A stretch of 64,000 nt of DNA from Gluconacetobacter liquefaciens (lineage in GTDB: Bacteria > Pseudomonadota > Alphaproteobacteria > Acetobacterales > Acetobacteraceae), in assembly GCF_003350405.1 (NCBI RefSeq), contig NZ_QQAW01000010.1, forward strand, positions 1 to 64,000. The letters run 5' to 3'. A model generated the notes under the pieces. That model ran no database searches. It was given only the letters and a program-made list of their open reading frames with translations, and was not told where the DNA came from. Below are positions 44,036-53,400 of the stretch, piece after piece. The stretch's first letter is position 1, and each line of letters opens with the position of its first letter. A program made the translations under genes and the position numbers.

Positions 44036-44808
44036 CGGGCGGTCTCCGCTCGTGCGTGCGCTGCCATCGCCTGGCCGAGGAATTGCCAGCCCTTCTCATC
44101 CATCGGCAGTGATCGTGCGATTTCGGGGACGGCAAAACCGTCATGCCAGAAGCGCGCAAGCGCGGTGCGCATGGCGGGGTCGCCGGCCGTCATACGGTTG
44201 ATCAGCGTGGCTGCTTTTGCACCCAGCAGGCGCGCGCGCGGCGTGTCGGGTGGTCCGTCGAGGATGAGCGCCAGTTCCTGATAGACGGCTTCCCATTCCG
44301 TCTCGATCGACGGGGCGACGCCTGCCAGCAGGCGTTGCTGGTCGGGTGTGAAGCACCGTGCCGCAAGCGCCCGGAGTGCGGGCGTCCAACGCAGCCGTGC
44401 CGGCTCGGCCCGCGCGAAGGCTGCCAGCGTTTCGCGGTCGATGCTGCCATGCTCGCTCAGATGTCGGCGGGCGCGGCCGATCAGCGACAGCGTTTCACGG
44501 ATGCGGGTCTGCTGTTCCGTCAGGGCTTCGGCCTGAAGGTCCAGCATGGCTGCGAGATCTGGCTGCCCTGCGGCGAACATTTCAGCAATGCGGGCAATCG
44601 TAAGGCCGAAGCGTCGCAGCAGCAGGACGAGGTGAAGCCGTTCGCACTCCGCCTGGCCGTAAGTCCGCCAACCATGACCGTCCCGCACCGGCCGGATCAG
44701 TCCTGCGTCCTCGTAGACACGGAGGGTTTTTACCGTCACCCCGAAACGGCGGGCGACGGCGGCTGCTCCGTCTGGAAAGGGTGACGCCATGGAGTGATTT
44801 TTTGCCAT
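44032..44808 (-). CDS. MerR-family transcriptional regulator
   Basis: Up to 258 residues (ATG 44790, six codons later, is an equally good start). The N-terminus is a MerR winged helix: RRFGVTVKTLRVYEDAGLI then RTYGQAECERLHLVLLL. The C-terminal half is a helical effector domain with few cysteines, so metal sensing is unlikely. A perfect 9-bp inverted repeat at 44824-44842 lies directly upstream, where MerR proteins bind between the -35 and -10 elements. It is the head of the MerR/membrane protein/Rieske operon. Confidence 0.85.
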   Translation of the reverse strand: MAKNHSMASPFPDGAAAVARRFGVTVKTLRVYEDAGLIRPVRDGHGWRTYGQAECERLHLVLLLRRFGLTIARIAEMFAAGQPDLAAMLDLQAEALTEQQTRIRETLSLIGRARRHLSEHGSIDRETLAAFARAEPARLRWTPALRALAARCFTPDQQRLLAGVAPSIETEWEAVYQELALILDGPPDTPRARLLGAKAATLINRMTAGDPAMRTALARFWHDGFAVPEIARSLPMDEKGWQFLGQAMAAHARAETAR

Positions 44809-44823
44809 GGAATCGGTGGTAAG

Positions 44824-44842
44824 GTCATCCCCAGGGGATGAC
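44824..44842 (-). promoter_or_regulatory. Perfect palindrome, probable MerR operator
   Basis: GTCATCCCC-A-GGGGATGAC: 9-bp arms around one base, 15 to 34 bp upstream of the merR start codons. Size and perfect symmetry fit the dyad that MerR proteins bind in the promoter spacer of their own operon. Confidence 0.6.
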
Positions 44843-44897
44843 GCAAGCTGTTTCTTGCGAGGGGCCTCGTCTGTTCCTGGCTCGGGCGGTCAGGCTC

Positions 44898-46241
44898 TCA
44901 GTGGATGAAGAGTGAGGCCAGCAGACAGAAGACCAGGCCCAGTACTGCGATCAGGGTTTCGACGACCGACCAGGTCTTGATGGCCTGGCCGACGGTGAGG
45001 CCGAGATATTCCTTGATCTGCCAGAAGCCGGCATCGTTCATCGGGCCCAGGGCGACCGAGCCGGCGCCGGTGGCCAGCACCATCAGCTCGGGCGACGTGC
45101 CGTGGCTGTGCAGCAGGATCGGGCCGACGATGCCCGATGCGGTGCTCATGGCCACGGTGGCCGAGCCCGCCGCGACGCGAACCACCACCGCCACCAGCCA
45201 TGCCAGCACCAGCAGCGGCACATGCGCGCCCACCGCGACATCGGTGATGGCCTTCGACACGCCGCTGTCGATCAACTCGCGCCCGAAGCCGCCGCCGGCG
45301 CCGACCAGCAGCATGATCAGCGCCGTGGGGCCGAGACATTCGGTGGTGAAGTGCAGGATCGTCTCACGCGAGAAGCCGCGCGCCAGGCCGAGCACGTAGA
45401 AGGACAGGACCGTGGCCAGCAGCAGGGCGATGTCGGTATTGCCCACGAAATGCAGGACCGTGTTCGGCATGCTGCCGGGCGGCGTGACAAGGTCGGCGGC
45501 CGAGCCCAGCAGCATCAGCAGCACCGGCGCCAGGATGGTCAGCACCGTGGTGAGGAAGGGCGGCATGTCGGTTGGCCGGTCCTTGCTGGCGAACTGCTCG
45601 GCCAGGGCGGCCTCGCCTTCCAAACGGATGTGCGGCGTGATGAAGCGGGCATAGACCGGGCCGGCGAGGGCTGCGATCGGCGTGCCGATGATCACGCCCC
45701 AGAAGATCGTGCGGCCGGTATCGGCATGATATGCCGCCAGCGCCAGCAGGGTGGCCGGATGCGGCGGGACCATCGCATGGGTGACGGAGAGCGCCGCCGC
45801 CATCGGCAGTGCCACCAGCAGCAGGGGCGTGGATGTGCGCCTGGCCAGGGTGAAGGCCAGCGGGATCAGCAGCACGAAGCCGACTTCGAAGAACACCGGC
45901 AGGCCGATCAGCAGGCCGATGACCATCATGGCCCAGCTGATGCGCTTTTCACCGGCCAGGCGGGTGATGGTGAGGGCGATCTGGTCCGCTCCGCCGGATT
46001 CGGCCAGCATCTTGCCCAGCATGGTGCCCAGCGCGATGACGGTCGCGATGTGGCCGAGCACATGGCCCGCGCCTTCCTCGAACGAGGCGACGGCCTTCTG
46101 GGGCGGCATGCCGGCGCAGATCGCCAGCAGAATAGAGACGCAGACCAGTACGATGAAGGGATTGAGCTTGTAGCGCCCGATGAGGAGCACGACCGCACCA
46201 ATCGCCGCGGTCGCCAGGGAAATTGCCAGAATTGGGGACAT
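44898..46241 (-). CDS. gntP: GntP-family gluconate:H+ symporter
   Basis: From ATG 46241 a 447-residue membrane protein with about 12-14 helices. The segments GLPVFFEVGFVLLIPLAFTL and VTHAMVPPHPATLLALA are diagnostic of the GntP gluconate permeases. It imports gluconate or a related aldonate with a proton, fitting an acetic acid bacterium that oxidises glucose periplasmically. Divergent from the sugar MFS gene. No gluconate kinase is adjacent. Confidence 0.88.
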   Translation of the reverse strand: MSPILAISLATAAIGAVVLLIGRYKLNPFIVLVCVSILLAICAGMPPQKAVASFEEGAGHVLGHIATVIALGTMLGKMLAESGGADQIALTITRLAGEKRISWAMMVIGLLIGLPVFFEVGFVLLIPLAFTLARRTSTPLLLVALPMAAALSVTHAMVPPHPATLLALAAYHADTGRTIFWGVIIGTPIAALAGPVYARFITPHIRLEGEAALAEQFASKDRPTDMPPFLTTVLTILAPVLLMLLGSAADLVTPPGSMPNTVLHFVGNTDIALLLATVLSFYVLGLARGFSRETILHFTTECLGPTALIMLLVGAGGGFGRELIDSGVSKAITDVAVGAHVPLLVLAWLVAVVVRVAAGSATVAMSTASGIVGPILLHSHGTSPELMVLATGAGSVALGPMNDAGFWQIKEYLGLTVGQAIKTWSVVETLIAVLGLVFCLLASLFIH

Positions 46242-46543
46242 TGGACCGCGTCTGTAGTGAATGTGAACGTGCATCAGCGCGGAACGGGTGCACGAATGTC
46301 AATGGTTTCGCTCTCACATCCGGGAGAGGTGGATCGGTTCACTGTCCGGGCATTTTTTTTCTTCACGGGGCGGCGTGGCATGGTGTCTGGCCATGCGTGT
46401 GGATTTGGTTCCATAACGGAGCGATTTCCCTGCTTCGCGGTGCCGGGATCGGGTTTGCATGGAACGACACAGGACAGACAGGGCGGGAGACAACCCGCCT
46501 GGACGCCCCGCCGGGCGCCGAATCCGGGAAAGGACACCATGAC
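46242..46543. other. Divergent promoter region between gntP and the sugar transporter gene
   Basis: About 302 bp between the two transporter starts. It contains a T-run at 46352-46359 and a 6-7-6 inverted repeat at 46378-46396. No gene seen; the long minus-strand frame across it is a shadow. Confidence 0.45.
46378..46396. promoter_or_regulatory. Inverted repeat GCATGG-N7-CCATGC, possible operator
   Basis: Perfect 6-bp arms in the middle of the divergent gntP/sugar-transporter region, a usual place for a shared regulator site. No regulator gene is adjacent. Confidence 0.3.
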
Positions 46544-47995
46544 ATGACAGCGGATCAGACGAAGGTGCCCCAGCCGGCAGTGGGGCAGCCGGCAGCGGGC
46601 GAGACGGCGACGGGTCTGGCGGCGGGCGGGTCGCATGCGGCTGCGCGGGCGGTGGTGGTCGGCATTCTGGCGGCGATGGCCGGGCTGATGTTCGGGCTGG
46701 ATACCGGCGTGATCGCCGGGGCGCTGGGCTTTATCGGCGATGAATTCCATGCCGCCGCCCGGACGCAGGAATGGATCGTCTCGTCGATGATGGCCGCCGC
46801 CGCGCTGGGTTCGGTGGTGGCGGGGCGCATCTCGTTCCGGCTGGGGCGGCGGCGGGCGCTGCTGGCGGCGTCGCTGCTGTTCGTCGCGGGCTCCGGGTTG
46901 TGCGCGCTGGCGCCGTCGGTGGCGGTGCTGATCGTCGGCCGGGTGCTGCTGGGGCTCGCCGTCGGGATCGCGGCGTTTGCGGCGCCGCTCTATATTTCGG
47001 AAATCTCGCAGGAATCGGTGCGTGGGGCGATGATCTCGTTCTACCAGCTCATGGTCACGCTCGGGATCTTTCTCGCCTATGTCACCGACAGCCTGCTCGC
47101 CTATGGCGGGCACTGGCGCTGGATGCTGGGGCTGATGGCGGGGCCGGCGGCGCTGTTCTGTGCTGCCTGCCTGTTCCTGCCCGACAGTCCGCGCTGGCTG
47201 ATGATGCGGGGCGAGCGGAGCCGGGCCAGCCAGGTGATGCGGCTGCTGCGCGTGAGCCCGGCGGAGGCCGATGCGGAAATCCGCGACATTGCGCAGGAAC
47301 TGAAGCGGGAGGGGAGCAACGGGCTGGCGTTCTTCCGCAGCAACCCGAACTTCCGCCGCTCGGTGCTGCTGGGGGTGGCGTTGCAGGTGATGCAGCAGGT
47401 CACCGGCATCAACGTGCTGATGTATTACGCGCCGAAGATCTTCCAGGCCGCGCATTTCGGGGTGTCCGCCGCGACCTGGGCCACGGCGCTGATCGGGCTG
47501 GTCAACATGGCCGCGACCGGTCTGGCCATTGCCTTCATCGACCGCTGGGGGCGGCGCCCGCTGCTGGTGCTGAGCTGCGCGATCATGACCGCCGCGATGC
47601 TGATGGCCGGTGGACTGGCCGCGATCGGCGGGGAGTCGACGCTGATCCTTGGCGGCATGGTGGTGGCGCTGCTGCTGTTCGTGGCCGGGTTCGCCATCGG
47701 GGCGGGGCCGATGGTGTGGACGCTGTGTTCGGAGATCCAGCCGCTGCGGGGCCGCGATTTCGGCATTGCGTGCTCGACCTTCACCAACTGGGCGGCGAAC
47801 TGGCTGGTTAGCAACATTTTCCTGAGCGTGATGGCGGCGCTGGGGCAGAGCTGGACCTTCTGGCTGTTTGCCATCATGAACGGCGTGTTCATCCTGATCA
47901 CCCTTGCCTACGTGCCCGAGACCAGGGGCGTGTCGCTGGAGGAGATCGAGGCGCGGCTGATGGCGGGCCGTCGGCTGCGGGATCTGGGACGATAG
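46544..47995 (+). CDS. MFS sugar:H+ symporter (SP family)
   Basis: A 483-residue transporter. Motifs of the sugar porter family: DTGVIAGALGFI in helix 1, RISFRLGRRRAL, GRVLLGLAVGIAAFAAPLYISEIS, PDSPRWLM, QQVTGINVLMYYAPKIF and VPETRGVSLEEIE. It takes up hexose or pentose with H+. ATG 46544 is chosen because GGGAAAGGA lies just upstream. The next gene starts 15 bp after its stop. Confidence 0.9.
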   Translation: MTADQTKVPQPAVGQPAAGETATGLAAGGSHAAARAVVVGILAAMAGLMFGLDTGVIAGALGFIGDEFHAAARTQEWIVSSMMAAAALGSVVAGRISFRLGRRRALLAASLLFVAGSGLCALAPSVAVLIVGRVLLGLAVGIAAFAAPLYISEISQESVRGAMISFYQLMVTLGIFLAYVTDSLLAYGGHWRWMLGLMAGPAALFCAACLFLPDSPRWLMMRGERSRASQVMRLLRVSPAEADAEIRDIAQELKREGSNGLAFFRSNPNFRRSVLLGVALQVMQQVTGINVLMYYAPKIFQAAHFGVSAATWATALIGLVNMAATGLAIAFIDRWGRRPLLVLSCAIMTAAMLMAGGLAAIGGESTLILGGMVVALLLFVAGFAIGAGPMVWTLCSEIQPLRGRDFGIACSTFTNWAANWLVSNIFLSVMAALGQSWTFWLFAIMNGVFILITLAYVPETRGVSLEEIEARLMAGRRLRDLGR

Positions 47996-48010
47996 GGCGG
48001 GGCGACGGCG

Positions 48011-48757
48011 ATGATACTGCGCGGGGACGAAACACAGGATATCGCGACGGCGACCGGCCCGATGCGGCTGCATGTGCTGCGCCCGGCGGCGGAAGGGCGC
48101 TTTCCCGGCGTGGTGCTGTTTTCCGAGATCTATCAGGTGACGGCGCCGATCCGCCGGCTGGCCGCGATGGTCGCCGGGATGGGCCATGTGGTGGCGGTGC
48201 CGGAAGTCTATCACGAATACGAGCCGGCCGGATGCGTGCTGGCCTATGACACGCCGGGGACCGATCGCGGCAATGCGCTGAAATATGCCAAGCCCCTGGC
48301 GGCCTATGACGATGATGCCCGTGCGGCCGTGGCGTGGCTGGCGGCGCATCCGGCCTGCACCGGGCGGATCGGGACGATGGGTGTGTGCCTGGGCGGGCAT
48401 CTGGCCCTGCGGGCGGCGATGAACCCCGCCGTGCAGGCGGCGGCGTGCTTCTATGCCACCGACATTCATTCCGCGTCGCTGGGCGAGGGGCGTGCCGACG
48501 ATACCCTGTTGCGGCTGGGCGAGATTGTCGGCGAGGCGATGATGGTCTGGGGGCGGCAGGACCCGCATGTGCCTTTCGCGGGGCGGCAGACGATCCGTGC
48601 GGCGCTGGAGGGGGCCGGGGTTCGGCATGAATGGTACGAGGTGAATGGCCAGCATGCCTTTCTGCGTGACGAGGGGCATCGGTTCGACCCGGTGCTGTTC
48701 CTTCAGGCCATGGCGTGGGTTCAGGCGCTGTTCGCCCGTGCCCTGCGGGCGGACTGA
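48011..48757 (+). CDS. Dienelactone-hydrolase family protein
   Basis: A 248-residue alpha/beta hydrolase. The nucleophile is Cys126 in MGVCLGGHLA, with GRQDPHVPF as the acid region and NGQHAFLRDEG as the histidine region. A cysteine nucleophile is the mark of dienelactone hydrolase rather than ordinary esterases. Reactions in this family include lactone ring opening and amide or ester cleavage. It lies in a run with two MFS genes (gaps 15 and 6 bp) and may process an imported lactone; inference only. Confidence 0.82.
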   Translation: MILRGDETQDIATATGPMRLHVLRPAAEGRFPGVVLFSEIYQVTAPIRRLAAMVAGMGHVVAVPEVYHEYEPAGCVLAYDTPGTDRGNALKYAKPLAAYDDDARAAVAWLAAHPACTGRIGTMGVCLGGHLALRAAMNPAVQAAACFYATDIHSASLGEGRADDTLLRLGEIVGEAMMVWGRQDPHVPFAGRQTIRAALEGAGVRHEWYEVNGQHAFLRDEGHRFDPVLFLQAMAWVQALFARALRAD

Positions 48758-48763
48758 GCGGCC

Positions 48764-50143
48764 ATGACGGGGAAAGTCCTGCACGAAGGCGAGGGTCTTT
48801 ACGGTCTGCCTCGGGCGCTGGCGATGTTCGCCGTGGCGCTGTCGGTCCTGCTGTCGGTGCTGGATTATGCCATCGCCAACGTCGCGTTGCCGACGATCGC
48901 GCAGGATATCCATGCCAGCCCGTCTTCGTCGATCTGGGTGATCAACGCCTATCAGATGGCCTGCTTGGCGACGCTGCTGCCGCTGGCCTCGCTGGGGTCG
49001 CGGCTGGGCTTCGCGCGGCTGTGCCGGATCGGGCTGGCGACGTTCGTGGTGGCGTCGGTGTTCTGCGCGATGTCGCATACGCTGCTGGAGCTTGCGCTGG
49101 CCCGCGCGCTTCAGGGCATCGGCGGCGCGTGCATCATGAGCGTGAATATCGCGCTGGTGCGCTTCATCTACCCCCATGCCGAGATCGGCAAGGGCATCGC
49201 GCTGAACGGGGTGGTGGTGGCGACGGGCGTGGCGCTTGGGCCGACCATTGCCTCGGCGGTGCTGTCGGTGGCGGACTGGCCGTGGATTTTCCTGATCAAC
49301 CTGCCGCTGGGCGGGGCGGCGATGGTGGCGGCGCTGGTTTATCTGCCCGCCACGCCGCGCAGCCTGTCGTCATTCGACCTGCCCAGCGCGGCCCTGAACG
49401 TGGTGGCCATCGGCTGTCTGGTGGTCGGGCTGGACAGTCTGGCGCATCGCAGCGGCCCGGTGGTGGCGGTGTGGCTGCTGCTGATCGGCGGCGCCGCGTT
49501 CTTCCAACTCGCGCGGCGGCAGACGGGGCGTTCGGACCCCATGCTGCCGCTGGACCTGCTGGCGGTGCCGGATTTCCTGATTGCGTTCAGCGTCGGCTCG
49601 CTGGCGTTCGTGGCGTCCAATTTCTTCATCATCTCCATGCCTTTTACGCTGGAGACGGTGCTGCATCGCTCGGCGGTGGCGACCGGGCTGCTGATCACGC
49701 CGTGGCCGGTGGGCATCGTTGCGATCTCGCCGCTGGTCGGGCGGCTGGCGGACCGGGTGCCGGCGGGCATTCTCTCGTCGATCGGGCTGTGCGTGACGGG
49801 GACGGGCTTCGTGCTGCTCTGCCTGCTGCCGGCGGATGCCGGGAATTTGGACATCGCCTGGCGGATCGCCATCGCCGGGATGGGATTCGGAATTTTCCAG
49901 GCGCCGAACAATCGCGCGATGATGGTGGCGGCGCCGCGTGGGCGCTCGGGCAGCGCCAGCGGCATGGTCTCGGTCGCCCGGCTGTGGGGGCAGACGATGG
50001 GGGCGATGTTCGTGGCCCTGACCTTCGGCTTCGTCCGCCATGATCCGACGCTGCGTTGCCTGGAACTGGCGGCGGCCTGCGCCTATGGGGCGGCGCTGAT
50101 CAGTTCCAGCCGCCTGGTGCGCGGGCGGCATCGGGGCGGCTGA
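48764..50143 (+). CDS. MFS transporter, DHA2 (EmrB/SmvA) family
   Basis: A 459-residue protein with about 14 helices. SVLDYAIANVALPTIAQDI and then SSSIWVINAYQMACLATLLP are the typical DHA2 opening. Members export drugs, antiseptics or metabolites with proton exchange. It begins 6 bp after the dienelactone hydrolase. No MFP (EmrA) partner is adjacent, favouring the SmvA branch. Substrate unknown. Confidence 0.85.
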   Translation: MTGKVLHEGEGLYGLPRALAMFAVALSVLLSVLDYAIANVALPTIAQDIHASPSSSIWVINAYQMACLATLLPLASLGSRLGFARLCRIGLATFVVASVFCAMSHTLLELALARALQGIGGACIMSVNIALVRFIYPHAEIGKGIALNGVVVATGVALGPTIASAVLSVADWPWIFLINLPLGGAAMVAALVYLPATPRSLSSFDLPSAALNVVAIGCLVVGLDSLAHRSGPVVAVWLLLIGGAAFFQLARRQTGRSDPMLPLDLLAVPDFLIAFSVGSLAFVASNFFIISMPFTLETVLHRSAVATGLLITPWPVGIVAISPLVGRLADRVPAGILSSIGLCVTGTGFVLLCLLPADAGNLDIAWRIAIAGMGFGIFQAPNNRAMMVAAPRGRSGSASGMVSVARLWGQTMGAMFVALTFGFVRHDPTLRCLELAAACAYGAALISSSRLVRGRHRGG

Positions 50144-50487
50144 GACGCTGTTTGCATGGTTACACGTCTGCCGGCGTGTTCTCCGTGCCCTGTGCTGCGG
50201 GCGTCAGGGCTGCTCCGCCCGGAGGCTCGACAAGACCCGCCAGCCATGCTGCCTCCCGGCACGCTCGCTCGGCAGGATGAGTGTTTGAATAGCCTCCGAC
50301 CGTAAAGGCCAGTTGCGGGCATCGGGGGTTGCTCCCGCTTGCCAGCCTACATTTTCGGTCAGGCTGTGAGAACGTGATCGGAATTTGAGCAATTGTTTGA
50401 ATTCATGAATATGACGCTGGCGCGGCGTGGGTTTTCGGTCAATCTTGTGCGGAATGTAATTTTCTATTTCGAGAGCTGGACTATCTG
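50144..50487. other. Intergenic region with a short MITE-like remnant
   Basis: About 344 bp between the DHA2 gene and the GGDEF-EAL gene. It contains a degenerate copy of the MITE end at 50289-50366. The rest shows no gene. Positions 50380-50480 are AT-richer than the surroundings and probably hold the promoter of the downstream gene. Confidence 0.45.
50289..50366 (+). mobile_element. Short degenerate MITE-like copy
   Basis: Right end CATTTTCGGTCAGGCTG is nearly identical to the right end of the elements at 15948-16112 and 18217-18379. The left end ATAGCCTCCGACCG is a weaker match. Direct TGA flanks at 50286-50288 and 50367-50369 match the expected TNA duplication. The internal part differs, suggesting a deletion derivative. 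Confidence 0.4.
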
Positions 50488-53400
50488 ATGCGTCTGCCGC
50501 GCGTTTTGTTGCCTGCATCGCGTCGTCGCCTTGCGACGCAGGCCGAAGGCGAACCCGAGCGCAGCGGTGAGGACGGCGGCCCACGCCATCGCAGGCGGTT
50601 TCAGCAGCTTTATCGTCTGAATGGCTTCAATAGTTTCCTGGCGCGTGTCGGCATGGCGTTCGATCCCGCATCGGACGAAACCGCCATATTGAGTGCGGCG
50701 TGTGAGGCCGCGACCCGGAATGCGCGGCTGCGGGCGGCCTTTATCGCACGGCCGGATGCGCAGGGGGCGTTTCATCTGCTCGCGGAAAGTGGGCCGGTCG
50801 TGCAATTGCATGATCCTGTTTTTTCTGCCCGGCCGGACTTGGCGGGACAGTACGGTCTTGTCGGGCGTGTCTGGCATGGGGGGCAGCCGGTCTTTTGCGC
50901 CGATGTGGCGCGGGAGGACGCGTTGCTGCCCTGGCGGCCGCGGATGCGGGAACTGGGGGTGCGATCGTGCGCGGTGTTGCCGCTGTGGCGCGGTGGCGAG
51001 GTCTGGGCCGTGTTCGGCGTTTATGACGGGCAGGCGGATGCATTCGATCCCGCGATCTCGACGATCTTGCTGGAGGCGGCGACCAGCCTGTCGCGTGGGC
51101 TGAAGACGCTTGACGAGCGGCGGCTGAAGGCCGCCCAGATCGACCGGGCGCAGGTGGGGATCGTACTGCTGCGCGATGCGCGCATCCATGCCGCGAACAG
51201 CTTTGCTGCCGGCCTTGCGGGTTGCGCGCCCGATGGCCTGCATCACGCGCCTGCGGAACGCATTGTGGGCGGCGATGAAGCCCGTCTGGAGCAGGCGCGG
51301 ACGCAATTGCGGGAGACGGGTCGGGCCAGGCTCTCCGGTGTGCCGTTGCCCCGGCCGGACGGGCATGACCTGATTGCCGATCTTTCCGCCGTGGCGCTGG
51401 ACGATCCGCCGGGTGCGGACTCGGTGTGGACGATGGAGGACGTGACCGGGCGCGATGAAACGGAGCGTTTGTACCGCGCGCTGATCAATGCCGTCTCCGC
51501 CATGCTGGCCGCCGAGGACGAGGCGGAAAAATGCCGTGCCGTGTGCGAGACGCTGGTGGATGGCACGCTGTTCAATGCCGTGTGGCTGGTGCAGCCCGAC
51601 CTGTCCGGCCGGATGGTGGTGCGGGCGCACGCGGGCCGGGGCGGGGATATGATCGCCCGGCTGAACTGGCGGATCGATCAGGATTCCGGCCCCCTGCCGA
51701 TGACGGTGCGGGCCTGGCGGGACGCGTGTCTGGTCCATACCAACGATATGGCGACCGATCTTGTCGGGATCCCGGGATATGGGACGGTGATGCGCTACGG
51801 ATGGCGTGCCGTGCTGTCGGTTCCCGTGCTGCGGGGGGGGCAGATCTGGGCCGTGCTGACGCTCACGACGCTGCGGGCCAGTGGCTTCGAGGACAAGAGC
51901 ATCACGCTGTGCCGGCGGCTGGCGGAATTGCTGGGCCGGAGCTTCGATCGGCTGGATACCAGCCGCAATCTGGAACAGTTGCGGCAGGAGGAAGCGAGGC
52001 GGGCCCGGCGCGACGTGCTGACCGCGCTGCCCAACCGGCTGGCGCTGGAGGAATATCTGCCCAGGGCACAGGAACGGGCACGGGCGCGCGGCATGTCCGT
52101 GGCAGTGGGGCTGATGGATCTGGACGGCTTCAAATCCGTCAACGACACCTATGGCCATGCGGCCGGGGACAAGGTGCTGGTCGAATTGAGCCGGCGGTTA
52201 TGGGAGGCGCTGCGCGAGAACGGCTATATTGCCCGGCTGGGAGGCGACGAGTTCGTGGTCGTTCTGGAAAATCTCGACAAGGATACGGCAAACGAGCAGG
52301 CCTCGGTAGAACTGGACCGTCTGTCGTCGGTCGTGGGGGAGCCGTTCGTCCTGGAAGACGGGACCACCGCCCGGGTGGGGCTTGCCATGGGGGTGGCGTT
52401 TTATCCGCAGGACGGTGAAAAGCCGGAGGCGTTGCTGCGCCAGGCCGATAACGCGATGTACCAGGCCAAGCAGGGCCAAGGGCCGCGCGACGCCAACTGG
52501 CATTTCGCGGGTGCCCTCGACGAGGCGCGGATTCTCGACGACGAAGCGGCCGCGGACCTGTTGCCGATCGCGCCCTACGGGACGGTCGCCGCCGACCTGC
52601 TGGGTCGGGTGGTTGCGGCCGTCGCGCGGATCGGCGAACGCATTCGCCAGGGCGTGATTCCGGCGCTGTGGCAGAAAAGCGGCGGCGCGCCGGTGCTCGC
52701 CAATCTGACGGCCGAGCAGCATGAGCGCCTGACCGAGCGCGAGGTGAAGCATCTGGAATTCATGGTCGCGCCGGTGATCGTTCGGGAGGATCTGCTCGGG
52801 GAGGCGCGGAGGCTGGGTTCGATGTATGCCCTGTTCGGCGTCGATGCGGCCGTGATCGTCGCCGAACAGGGCTTCTATCTGCGCCTGCTGCTGGCGGAGA
52901 TGGAAGCCGGCGGGATGGACGGCGACGACCGCTATCGCGTGCAGCAGATCGTCGAAGCCCGCTACCGGGATGATCGCAGGATGCGGCGCATGATCGCGCA
53001 GCAGGTGCGCAAGGCCTATATCGCCGCCCTCTCCGACGAGATGCCCGGCGGCGCGTGGAGCGCGGTCAGTAACGACGCGCTGACCGCGCTTGCGAAACTG
53101 CCCGGTATTCGGTCGGCATTTCTGATGCGCCCCAACGCGGCGGGGGAACTGGTCGCGCAGACCATTGCCGGACCCTGTGCCACGGCGCTGGACGAGGCGT
53201 TGCTGCGTGGCGAGGTGCGGCCCGTGATTGCCTCCAGTGCGCGCCGGGGCAGCTTTATCGGTGCCCAGGCCTGGCGCACGGGTGCGTGGCAGAGTTGTCC
53301 GTCGGTCGAACTGGATGGTGCCATGGCACCGTGGCATGCACTGATGGCCAATCTGCGCATCCGTTCGGCCATGAGCGTGCCGATCCGGCGCCTGGACGGG

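Noticed and set aside
46274-49177. A 967-codon open frame on the minus strand
   Set aside because: It lies antisense to the sugar MFS transporter and dienelactone hydrolase genes. Its Arg/His/Gln-rich product has no domain signature; it is a high-GC shadow frame.
50464-52158. 564-codon minus-strand frame
   Set aside because: Antisense to the GGDEF-EAL gene, Arg/Gln/His-rich and without any recognisable domain.
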